Assembly (NCBI GenBank): GCA_046732855.1 | Contig: JBKPNX010000155.1 | Coordinates: 1-6,819 of the forward strand | DNA from: JBKPNX01 sp046732855 | GTDB lineage: Bacteria > Pseudomonadota > Alphaproteobacteria > Geminicoccales > Geminicoccaceae | Reading direction: 5' to 3' | Length of the DNA stretch: 6,819 bases | The notes under the pieces: model-generated | What the model was told of the DNA's origin: nothing | The model's input: only the letters and a program-made list of their open reading frames with translations | Database searches by the model: none | Part shown: piece after piece, positions 1 to 5,957 of the stretch | How the letters are laid out: every line of letters starts with the position of its first letter | Position numbering within the stretch: position 1 is the first letter of the stretch | Program-made: the position numbers and the translations under genes

Positions 1-123
1 GAACATACCGCCATCCCACATCATGCCTGGCCCGTAATAGCGCTCACCCGGCTGCCCCAAGGCAAGCGATGGCAGGAGGAGCGCGACGAGCCCGGCTGCA
101 AGCGCCGGATAGCGAAGCGTCAT
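1..123 (-). CDS. Small exported protein, N-terminal part (possibly SHOCT-type)
   Basis: The first 41 codons of a gene running off the left edge are visible. The product starts MTLRYPALAAG, continues through a hydrophobic stretch (about residues 7-22, rich in Ala and Leu) and reaches a probable signal peptidase site around residues 20-24 (LALG before Gln). A Gly/Tyr/Met/Trp-rich segment (YYGPGMMWDGGMF) follows. The start is the ATG at 123-121, with a GGGAGA ribosome binding site just upstream on the minus strand. A signal peptide followed by a YGPGMMW-like segment is typical of short alphaproteobacterial proteins that then have one transmembrane helix and a C-terminal SHOCT domain. That part lies outside the window, so the family is inferred. 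The gene lies 145 bp after the DUF6456-like gene on the same strand and may have its own promoter. Confidence 0.65.
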   Translation of the reverse strand, partial: MTLRYPALAAGLVALLLPSLALGQPGERYYGPGMMWDGGMF

Positions 124-268
124 AGGCAATCTCCCGACGGAACGAAGAAAGAGTCGTCGTTGACAGCGGGTATCGGCTCACAAAACTTCTTTATCGCAGG
201 CTCCGCGACCGGCCAAGTGTCGTGCAAGGGAGCTTCGGACGATGCTCACGACCCATCCCCACTGCATC

Positions 269-745
269 TCACGACGACGCCAGCACCCCGAGCGCTGCCA
301 CAAGGATTCCCTGCGCCTGCTCCTGCCTGACCTGCCTACCACCCCAGCCCTGGCGAATCGCCCACTCGCGCACGCTCCGCTGCAGGCCGACGACATGCCA
401 GACGCATGAGCCCGCCGGACTGCTGATCCCGACGAGCGCGGCCATCGCTTGGTGCACCCGCCGCCGCGCGTAAAGCTGCCGCTCGCTCAGGTCAGGCTCT
501 CGCCCGGTGCCGGGCACGCGCAGGACCTGCAATGCGCGGAGCGGGTCGAGCTGGCCGATGATGAACGTAGCGTGGAAATCTTTGGCGGCGTCGTGCATCG
601 CCTGATCGATGGTGCCCGCGCGAAGCATCTTGCCGAGCGTGTCCACGGTCCGGTGATGATACACGATGCGGCCAGCCGGATCCTTCTCCCGCACCTCCTC
701 GAGCTCGCGGCCGCGCACCTTGTGTGGCTTGATCCGTTTGCTCAT
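269..745 (-). CDS. DUF6456-like protein
   Basis: The product is 158 residues and soluble, with no signal peptide or membrane helix. A basic N-terminus (MSKRIKPHKVRGRE) leads to a helical middle with the segment DTLGKMLRAGTIDQAMHDAA (about residues 35-54) and a spacer with RVPGTGR (76-82). The C-terminal part, about 95-155, contains the run SPAGSCVWHVVGL followed by REWAIRQGWGGR. This C-terminal pattern resembles DUF6456 proteins of alphaproteobacteria, often encoded in phage-like or accessory regions. Their biochemical role is unknown; DNA binding or replication/transcription control is only a guess. The ATG at 745 overlaps the stop of the upstream broken gene (ATGA), implying translational coupling. 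A GTG at 754 is an alternative start, better spaced from the GGAGG about 5 nt upstream, and would add three residues. The C-terminus ends soon after GVLA and may be slightly short. I recognise the family by pattern only. Confidence 0.75.
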   Translation of the reverse strand: MSKRIKPHKVRGRELEEVREKDPAGRIVYHHRTVDTLGKMLRAGTIDQAMHDAAKDFHATFIIGQLDPLRALQVLRVPGTGREPDLSERQLYARRRVHQAMAALVGISSPAGSCVWHVVGLQRSVREWAIRQGWGGRQVRQEQAQGILVAALGVLASS

Positions 746-1095
746 CGCCCGCACGCCGGCCTCCGGCCGTACAGCCGGTTGGCCTCGTTGATGAGCACTT
801 GGCGGGTCCAGTCGTCCCGGAGGTCCTCTGGCCGGAGCACGACCACACCCTGATGGCGCCATGCCGCCTGACGCATCGCACGCAGGTCCTTGTCGCTGAG
901 AGCGGTGCGCGCCTGAGCGCGTGCCAGGCACGACCGGTAGCCGGCGGGCCCGATCGTCGCCTGGCCGCCGCTCGGCTAGGAAGTCCAGGACCGGCGGCTG
1001 ATGATGGTCCAGCGCGGGGGGGCACTCGTGCGCCGGATTTCGATCGCGTCGCCAAGACCGCCTCGGCGCTCAGCGTCGCCCCGTGAGCTGAACAC
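742..1095 (-). pseudogene. Broken upstream partner of the DUF6456-like gene
   Basis: From 975 down to the TGA at 744-742 the minus strand reads as a coherent protein with no good start codon: TIGPAGYRSCLARAQARTAL, then SDKDLRAMRQAAWRHQG, VVVLRPEDLRDDWTRQ and VLINEANRLYGRR. A TAG at 978-976 closes this frame. Upstream of that TAG, in the same frame, it again reads plausibly (DAIEIRRTSAPPRWTIISRR). This suggests one original gene interrupted by a nonsense change or a small indel. A run of seven G (plus strand 1016-1022) and GC-rich repeats nearby are likely slip sites, so a sequencing error is also possible. The TGA overlaps the ATG of the DUF6456-like gene by 4 bp, which supports this as the translated frame and the two as one operon. 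The true 5' end is unclear: GTG 1095 has no good ribosome binding site, and two ATGs at 1130-1125 lie in another frame. The family is not recognised. Confidence 0.5.
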
Positions 1096-1264
1096 AGCGG
1101 GCGAAGTGACGAAGCGGCGACAGACATCATGCTCGGCGCTTGTTTTCCGGTGCCTTTCATAGATAGTACCAGACGCCCAAGGGCTCTTCTGACCTCGGGC
1201 GGGAGACGCGAGAGCCTAGGAAGAACACCAGCCAGCCGGACGTTTGGCTCGGGAGCTAAAGGGC

Positions 1265-2206
1265 TTGGCACGGCAACTCAGGGTCGGGGCGGCACAGCTC
1301 GGTCCCATTCATCTCACCGACGACCGGGTGAGCGTGGTTCGCCGGCTGACGGAGCTGATGCGCGAAGCGCACAGCGCGGGCTGTCAGCTCGTGGTTTATC
1401 CGGAGCTCGCGCTCACCACCTTCTTCCCGCGTTACTGGTACGACGAGATCGGGGAAATCGACCGCTGGTTCGAGCGCCGGATGCCCAACGAGGCAACCCA
1501 GCCGCTGTTTTACCTCGCAGCTGAGCTCCAGATCGGCTTCCATCTCGGCTACGCGGAACTCACGGAGGAAGGCGGCGCGCGGCACCGCTACAATACCGCG
1601 GTCATGGTCGGCCCGAACGGCCAGATCATCGGCAAGTATCGCAAGATCCATCTGCCAGGCCACGCCGATCATCGCCAGGGCACCCCGTTCCAACACCTGG
1701 AAAAGCGCTACTTCGAGGTCGGCAACCTGGGCTTCCCGGTGTGGCGCGCATTCGGCGGCGTGGTCGGCATGATGATCTGCAACGACCGGCGCTGGCCCGA
1801 GAGCTACCGGGTGATGGGCCTGCAAGGCGTCGAGCTGATCGTGCTTGGCTACAACACGCCGTCCTACAACATCTACCATCCGGAGCCTTGGCACCTCCGC
1901 ATGTTCCACAGCAGGCTGTCGGTCCAGGCCGGGGCATACCAGAACTCGACTTGGGTGGTCGCGGCCGCGAAGGCCGGAGCCGAGGATGGGCACGAGCTGA
2001 TCGGCGGTACCTGCATCGTGGCGCCGACGGGCGAGATCGCGGCGCAGGCGCTCAGCGAGGAAGACGAGCTGGTCACCTTCAGCTGCGACCTCGACCTTTG
2101 CACCTATTATAAGACCACAGTGTTCGCCTTCGAGCAGCACCGACGGATCGAGCACTACGGCCTGATCACCGAGCGCACGGGCGCGCGACCGCCCCCGGAG
2201 GAATGA
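1265..2206 (+). CDS. N-carbamoyl-D-amino acid amidohydrolase (nitrilase superfamily)
   Basis: This cytoplasmic carbon-nitrogen hydrolase (313 residues) probably converts N-carbamoyl-D-amino acids to D-amino acids, CO2 and ammonia, the last step of hydantoin breakdown. The nitrilase triad is intact: Glu47 in YPELALTTFFP, Lys127 in GKYRKIHLPGH and Cys172 in MMICNDRRWPE. These numbers match the Agrobacterium D-carbamoylase (Glu47, Lys127, Cys172), and so do PFQHLEKRYFE, VMGLQG, SCIVAPTGE-like GTCIVAPTGE and the C-terminal HYGLI. The start chosen is TTG 1265: GGGAG lies 9 nt upstream, and LARQ aligns with the MTRQ start of that enzyme. TTG 1244, seven codons earlier, is possible but lacks a good ribosome binding site. 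The C-terminus is about 10 residues longer than in the Agrobacterium enzyme. No hydantoinase, racemase or transporter is adjacent, so it stands alone and its true substrate could be another carbamoyl or amide compound. It is divergent from the DUF6456-like pair. Confidence 0.92.
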   Translation: MARQLRVGAAQLGPIHLTDDRVSVVRRLTELMREAHSAGCQLVVYPELALTTFFPRYWYDEIGEIDRWFERRMPNEATQPLFYLAAELQIGFHLGYAELTEEGGARHRYNTAVMVGPNGQIIGKYRKIHLPGHADHRQGTPFQHLEKRYFEVGNLGFPVWRAFGGVVGMMICNDRRWPESYRVMGLQGVELIVLGYNTPSYNIYHPEPWHLRMFHSRLSVQAGAYQNSTWVVAAAKAGAEDGHELIGGTCIVAPTGEIAAQALSEEDELVTFSCDLDLCTYYKTTVFAFEQHRRIEHYGLITERTGARPPPEE

Positions 2207-2642
2207 GACGCCATTACGGCTTCACCGCTCCCGAAAAGCATGGTTCAGCGCAAGCACGAGCCTCAGTCTTGCCTCGCGCTCTGGAACCGCGGTTTTGGCC
2301 CTTGAGGAGCCGATCGAACCCGTCGAGATGGAGCACAACGAACGCGTAGTAGAGCAGCGGGTCGTGGCGGCGCGCGGCGAGAGCGCCGGATACGATGCTG
2401 GCATCGAAACCGCGCCGGCAGGCCATGCACCGCTGCGTGCCTCATGGGAACACTCGATAATGACGATCGTCCGTCCCTGAACATCACCGGACTCGGGCGG
2501 GTTCCGGCACACGTCAGGGCCCACTCAGATCGGCATTGCCCCCGACGATGCCGACGGACGGTTGCTCAAGTTAGCTTGGACGATCGAGACTAGGCTGACA
2601 AAGCCGCAGGTCGCTCACACGCATCATTGCAAATTCGTCTAA
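2207..2642. other. Gene-poor stretch with possible coding debris
   Basis: I see no well-supported gene between the amidohydrolase and the pilZ promoter. Several overlapping short frames occur on both strands. On the minus strand, 2426-2214 could encode 70 residues (DASIVSGALAARRHD, then DPLLYYAFVVLHLDGFDRLL). Its first 41 codons after the ATG have about 83% G/C in third position, as expected for a real gene here, but the last third loses this bias. The frame is closed by a TGA six codons before the ATG, and a neighbouring frame (about 2524-2440) reads TIVIIECSHEA just upstream. This may be a frameshifted remnant of a lost gene. No clear terminator follows the amidohydrolase stop. Confidence 0.5.
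2214..2426 (-). CDS. Possible small protein or gene fragment, 70 residues
   Basis: The candidate frame runs from ATG 2426 to TAA 2216-2214. The first half has coding-like codon use and a sensible mix of residues with a short hydrophobic run (LLYYAFVVLHL, about residues 23-33). The second half (GQNRGSRARGKTEARAC) looks random in codon use. The ribosome binding site is weak: GAGG lies about 12 nt upstream. No family is recognised. It may be a decayed end of an older gene rather than a working one. Confidence 0.22.
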   Translation of the reverse strand: MACRRGFDASIVSGALAARRHDPLLYYAFVVLHLDGFDRLLKGQNRGSRARGKTEARACAEPCFSGAVKP

Positions 2643-2672
2643 ACGGTTTCGAAACCGTCGATGATGTATATT
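2643..2672 (+). promoter_or_regulatory. Palindromic operator candidate and possible promoter of pilZ
   Basis: ACGGTTTCGAAACCGT at 2643-2658 is a perfect 16-bp palindrome. It sits in an A/T-rich patch about 55 bp upstream of the PilZ gene start. TATATT at 2667-2672 could be the -10 element. With 17-bp spacing the -35 position (2644-2649) falls inside the palindrome, so a bound dimeric regulator would be expected to block or recruit RNA polymerase. The -35 hexamer itself is poor. A symmetric site with a central CG is common for LacI- and TetR-type regulators, but no cognate regulator is encoded in this window. The palindrome is seen directly; the promoter is inferred. Confidence 0.45.
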
Positions 2673-2712
2673 TCTGAGCCGGCGCGCGCAATCTATTCAA
2701 GGAGCAGATTAC

Positions 2713-3003
2713 ATGGAGCAACGCGTGTCCAGAAGGAAGCCGGTGTTGTGGAGTGCCAAATTGCACCGCGACGGCCGGGTTCTGGAATGTCAGACGCTGC
2801 ATATCTCGGCGGGCGGCGCCCGGATCCGCATCAGTGAGCGTTTCGAGATCAATTCCACCGTGGTCCTGGTGGTCGACCGTGTGGGTGCATTCCCAGGGGA
2901 GCTCCGGTGGCAGGAGGGAGATTATGCGGGCATCAGTTTCATGGAAGATGCTCAGACGGTGGCGAAGCGCCTGGGCGCTGTGCTGCCTCAATCCATTGAT
3001 TGA
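2713..3003 (+). CDS. PilZ-domain protein (putative c-di-GMP receptor)
   Basis: This 96-residue protein is essentially one PilZ domain. The N-terminal arginine motif RxxxR is Arg4-Val-Ser-Arg-Arg8, with a further basic residue at Lys9. The second motif, normally D/NxSxxG, is HISAGG (His30-Gly35), followed by beta-strand segments ARIRI, STVVLVVDRVG and FPGELRWQEGDYAGISF. His replaces the usual Asp/Asn, which could weaken or change cyclic di-GMP binding; the arginines and glycines are kept. Single-domain PilZ proteins of this kind are common in alphaproteobacteria and usually act as cytoplasmic adaptors controlling motility, polysaccharide export or attachment through partner proteins. The partner is unknown. 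The start is well supported by AAGGAG (2699-2704) 8 nt before ATG 2713. No neighbour is in an operon with it; the terminase genes converge on it from the right. It is probably controlled through the palindromic promoter just upstream. Confidence 0.9.
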   Translation: MEQRVSRRKPVLWSAKLHRDGRVLECQTLHISAGGARIRISERFEINSTVVLVVDRVGAFPGELRWQEGDYAGISFMEDAQTVAKRLGAVLPQSID

Positions 3004-3269
3004 AGCCGCCTTTTAGTTGGCGCGCTGACCCCGCCTGCGCGTGCAGAGTTTTGCCACCCCCTGCAGCTGGCTTCATAGGATCGGCTGCCGCGCAGCTCAC
3101 GCATTCGACTGCGCCTGCATGTCCTCAGCGCTGCCCGCATCCCAAGCCGGGCACGCCGGGTAGAGAGCGTCGCACCATGCGCGCTGCCACGCCGTCGAAG
3201 CTGGAGCGTATAGGGGGATGGAACCGGCTTGACGTTGGTGATGGGGGCTTGGCCACAGCCACCTCCGAG
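3004..3269. other. Spacer between pilZ and the terminase large subunit gene
   Basis: No gene is firmly supported. On the minus strand, 13 nt after the terminase large subunit stop, a GGAGG (3266-3262) precedes a GTG at 3256 that opens a 43-codon frame ending at the TGA 3127-3125. The predicted peptide begins VAKPPSPTSSRFHPP and is not recognised. It may be the remnant of the next phage gene, cut off here. The plus strand carries only shadow frames of the terminase. I see no tRNA, direct repeat or clear hairpin terminator. Confidence 0.5.
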
Positions 3270-4952
3270 CTATCCAAAAGGACGCAAAATGAACATCTGG
3301 TAGGAGGGCTTCGGCGCCTCCTGGACGACCAGGGCGCGCCCGATGGCCATGATCAGCGCGACGATGCCGTCGATCCGCTCGGTCGATTTGTCCTTGGCGG
3401 GCTTGAGGTTGCCGGCGGGATCCTGGGCGACAGCGACGTTGGCGGCCATCCAGCGCGTCACCGGATTGCCGCCGTGAGCGAGCTTCTTCGAAACGATCAG
3501 CTTCTCGAGCTCACGAGTGGGCGCCGACATGGAGCGAAACCCCTGGCGAAATTCGACCATGGCGGCACCCTCGTCCTGCAGGCGCAGTGCGATGTGGGTG
3601 GCGTTCCAGGGGTCGTAGGCGATCTCTCGGACCTGGAACAGCGCGGCATCGGCGAGGATCCGCTGCTCGATGGCGCCGTAGTCGACGACGTTACCGGGGG
3701 TCGCCTCGATGAAGCCTTGGGCGGCCCAGATGTCGTAGGGCACACGGTCGCGCTCGGCGCGCTTGCGCAGATTCTCCGCAGGCACGAAGTAGCGGGAGAG
3801 CACGCGCCAGAGGTCGTCGTCGTGGTCGGGCGGGAACACCCAGGCGAGCGCGGCGACGTCGGTGGTGGTCGACAGGTCGAGGCCGCCGAAGCACGGGCGC
3901 CCCCGCAACAGCTCGAGCGAGACCGGACCAGCACAGGCGTCCCAAGCGGCGAGGTCGATCCAGCGCTCGGCCTGCTCGGTCCATTCATTCAGGTGCATGC
4001 GGCGAAAGGCGTTCTGTGCCCCAGGCAACGCGATCGCCTTCTCGGCCTTGCGCGCCAGGTCATCCGCCTTGACTGATAGCCCGAAGTTCGGATTGGCCTT
4101 GCGCCACACGGCGGGATCGGTCCAGTCGTCGTTCTCGTCTGCCCCTGCGATGAACGCGAACCAGCTGTCATCGGGCACGGTGCCCTGGAGCACCTTGATG
4201 CTGTAGTCGTGGTGCTCGTAGCAGATCGAGTGCCGGTCATAGCCGGCGGTGGTGATCTCGAACAGCAGCGGCTGGCGCCGGGCGCCGGTTGCGGTCTCCA
4301 GCACATCGACCACATGGCGGGTCCGGTGCGCATGCAGCTCATCGATGATCGCGCCATGGACGTTCAGGCCGTCCATGGAGCTGGCATCGGAGGACAGCGG
4401 CATGAAGCGCGCGGCGCTGGAAGCCACATGCAGATTGTTGATCAGGATGCCGACCCGGCGTTTAAGTGCCGGGGACGAACCGACCATGCGCTTGGCCTCG
4501 TCGAACACGATGCGGGCCTGATCGCGGCTGGTGGCGGCGGAATAGATCTCGGCGCCGTGCTCGCCGTCGGCGACCAGCAGGTAAAGACCGATCCCGGCCG
4601 AGAGGGTCGACTTGCCGTTCTTTCTCGGGACGGCGCAGTAGGCGGTGCGGAAGCGGCGAAGACCATCGGTGCGCTGCCAGCCGAACAGAGAGCCGACCAC
4701 GAACGCCTGCCAGGGCGCGAGCGCGAAGGTCTGCCCGGCCCACTCGCCCTTGGAATGACGCAGGAAGCCGAAGAAGTCGATGGCGTGCTGCGCAGCCGCG
4801 GTGTTGAACCGGAGCCCCCGGCCTGTGGCCGAGGCCAGGTCGGCGAGATGTCGCTGGCAGGCCAGCTGGACCAGGCGGTTCGTCAGGATGCTTCCCTCGG
4901 TCACAGCGCGCGCGTAGGCCGTGATCGGGTCGTCCTGGTTTGCTCTAGCCAC
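3270..4952 (-). CDS. Phage terminase large subunit (Terminase_1 type)
   Basis: This is the DNA-packaging motor ATPase and nuclease of tailed phages, of the HK97-like Terminase_1 (COG4626) kind, about 560 residues, which is full length for the family. The N-terminal ATPase domain has a Walker A-type loop AVPRKNGKST (about 107-116, Lys114), a Walker B segment GAIIDELHAH (Asp204-Glu205, the catalytic Glu) and a coupling motif FEITTAG (about 231-237). The C-terminal RNase H-like nuclease domain has candidate metal ligands Asp359 (GGLDLSTTTD), Asp447 (AYDPWNA) and Asp528 (RIDGIVALIMA). All key residues appear intact. The start chosen is GTG 4952, overlapping the small subunit stop by 8 bp (GTGGCTAG), which implies coupled translation; the open frame continues upstream to 4997, but that would overlap the small subunit gene by 53 bp. 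The portal gene expected next is missing. It ends unremarkably (MFILRPFG). Confidence 0.95.
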   Translation of the reverse strand: MARANQDDPITAYARAVTEGSILTNRLVQLACQRHLADLASATGRGLRFNTAAAQHAIDFFGFLRHSKGEWAGQTFALAPWQAFVVGSLFGWQRTDGLRRFRTAYCAVPRKNGKSTLSAGIGLYLLVADGEHGAEIYSAATSRDQARIVFDEAKRMVGSSPALKRRVGILINNLHVASSAARFMPLSSDASSMDGLNVHGAIIDELHAHRTRHVVDVLETATGARRQPLLFEITTAGYDRHSICYEHHDYSIKVLQGTVPDDSWFAFIAGADENDDWTDPAVWRKANPNFGLSVKADDLARKAEKAIALPGAQNAFRRMHLNEWTEQAERWIDLAAWDACAGPVSLELLRGRPCFGGLDLSTTTDVAALAWVFPPDHDDDLWRVLSRYFVPAENLRKRAERDRVPYDIWAAQGFIEATPGNVVDYGAIEQRILADAALFQVREIAYDPWNATHIALRLQDEGAAMVEFRQGFRSMSAPTRELEKLIVSKKLAHGGNPVTRWMAANVAVAQDPAGNLKPAKDKSTERIDGIVALIMAIGRALVVQEAPKPSYQMFILRPFG

Positions 4953-5406
4953 GGCCCTGCAGGAACGCCTCGAACGGGTCTGCTGGCGCTTTGTCACCGA
5001 CCCGGATGCGCGTACGAGAACTCGGCGTCATGCCGAATTCGGCAGCGATCCGCACCATGATGTCGACCTGCTTGTTGGCGACTGCCACAGAGGGGCTCTG
5101 CATCGGGAAGCCGTTGGGCGATTTGATCATCGTGCCGTAGCGCTCGATCGAAGACACGGCCTCGACCCAGAGCGCGTGCGCCTGGCAGTAGGCGGCGAGC
5201 AGGCCCCTATCGAGCCTGGTGAGCAGCCCGAGCTCGCCCAGTTCCCTGGTCAGACGCTGCCACTCCTTCCGGGCCTCATCGCCGAGACAGGCAGGGCAGG
5301 GCGGCACCTTGACGGCAGGCCGCGGCTCGGCGTCGTTCAGGCGGCGCTTGCCGGGATTGCCGCGCAGCCGCACGACGTTGCTCGGCAGGGGCTTGCGTCC
5401 ACGCAT
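4945..5406 (-). CDS. Phage terminase small subunit, P27 family
   Basis: This 153-residue protein recognises phage DNA and guides the large subunit to the packaging start. Typical P27/Terminase_4 features are visible. The N-terminus MRGRKPLPSNVVRLRGNPGK RRLN (residues 1-24) is close to the family hallmark. It is followed by a Cys-containing Pro segment PPCPACLGDEARKEWQRL (35-52), the helix LTRLDRGLLAAYCQAHALW (62-80) and the segment SPNGFPMQSPSVAVANK (96-112). Near the end is the AAEFGMTPSSRTRI (121-134) motif that marks family members. The length is usual. The ATG at 5406 is preceded by GAGGGTGA on the minus strand, a good ribosome binding site. The large subunit gene overlaps its 3' end by 8 bp, so the two form one operon. 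No HNH endonuclease gene, often next to such terminases, is seen upstream. Confidence 0.93.
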   Translation of the reverse strand: MRGRKPLPSNVVRLRGNPGKRRLNDAEPRPAVKVPPCPACLGDEARKEWQRLTRELGELGLLTRLDRGLLAAYCQAHALWVEAVSSIERYGTMIKSPNGFPMQSPSVAVANKQVDIMVRIAAEFGMTPSSRTRIRVGDKAPADPFEAFLQGRG

Positions 5407-5430
5407 CGGCGTCTCACCCTCGAATCCCCA

Positions 5431-5448
5431 AGCTGACGATCATCAGCT
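5431..5448. promoter_or_regulatory. Near-perfect palindrome upstream of the terminase operon
   Basis: AGCTGACGATCATCAGCT is symmetric at 16 of 18 positions, with only the C/A pair flanking the central GATC failing. It lies 25 bp before the small terminase start, in the gap between the divergent terminase and 79-residue genes. A second inverted repeat, CCAGCC (5455-5460) with GGCTGG (5469-5474), lies just beside it. The first could be an operator or a phage-repressor-type site; the second could form a hairpin in the transcript. No promoter hexamers are clear, so function is inferred from position and symmetry only. Confidence 0.3.
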
Positions 5449-5575
5449 CGCGCGCCAGCCATAAGTGGGGCTGGAAGTCAACTCGAACTCTAGCAATATC
5501 ACGGTGTTTTTTCTCTGGCTAATCACGCCGGAAGAAGCATTCATCGGGTCGACGATCAAAGCTGGAGCCGGGAAG

Positions 5576-5815
5576 ATGAGCACGCGGCCGCGGAAGCAGA
5601 TGATCAGCTCAAACGAAGATGCGCTGGCCGCATTCATCTCCAGAAAGTCTGAGATCGACACGATGCTCGGCCGGCTCCAGGCTTTCAGCGCTGACCATTT
5701 CGGCTACGCGCCCGACGAGGTGACCTGGGCCCACGTAGGCACTCTCGAGCACTGCGCCGACCTGCTCAAGCGCATCACGGACATGGCGTTCAACGAAGGC
5801 GACCACGCGGCATAG
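5576..5815 (+). CDS. Conserved small protein of unknown function, 79 residues
   Basis: This short soluble protein has no signal peptide or membrane helix. After a basic start (MSTRPRKQM) it is mainly helical: NEDALAAFISRKSEIDTMLGRL (13-34), then AFSADHFGYAPDEVTWAHVG (36-55) and TLEHCADLLKRITDMAF (56-72), ending in an acidic NEGDHAA tail. The DEVTW.HVGTLEH pattern resembles a recurrent but unnamed type of alphaproteobacterial protein that I associate with accessory regions and DUF3489 neighbours; I could not check this. The start at ATG 5576 has TGGAG (5563-5567) 8 nt upstream. ATG 5600 is an alternative. The frame stays open upstream to 5465, but the added residues look non-coding. It precedes the DUF3489 gene on the same strand by about 140 bp and may share its transcript. 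The single Cys60 is not part of a recognisable metal site. Confidence 0.7.
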   Translation: MSTRPRKQMISSNEDALAAFISRKSEIDTMLGRLQAFSADHFGYAPDEVTWAHVGTLEHCADLLKRITDMAFNEGDHAA

Positions 5816-5957
5816 CACTCCTCGATCTCCGCCACCTCGCCCCGCACGGCAATCGCCATCGGGGGTTCGCCGGGCCTGCGCGCTACCACCAAGGCGACCG
5901 GTCCCGGCTCACGGTCATAGGAGGGCAATCGTGCTCTCCAACCACGGAGATCACACC

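Noticed and set aside
1140..1168. Possible promoter before the amidohydrolase (TTGTTT with ATAGTA)
   Set aside because: Both hexamers match the consensus poorly, and similar matches occur by chance.
492..1271. Minus-strand frame of 259 codons
   Set aside because: Its product is Arg/Ala/Ser-rich without family motifs, and it overlaps the DUF6456-like gene and its broken partner in the wrong frame.
1256..2155. Minus-strand frame of 299 codons
   Set aside because: It is antisense to the amidohydrolase with its intact triad, and its product has no recognisable motif.
3007..3022. Possible terminator hairpin after pilZ (CGCC/GGCG)
   Set aside because: The stem is only 4 bp and no T-run follows it, so it is too weak to call.
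3000..4076. Long plus-strand frame of 358 codons
   Set aside because: It lies opposite the terminase large subunit, whose motifs are clear. Its Gly/Asp/Val-rich product is typical of antisense GC-rich shadow frames.
4209..5060. Plus-strand frame of 283 codons
   Set aside because: It is antisense to the N-terminal part of the terminase large subunit, with no ribosome binding site or motif.
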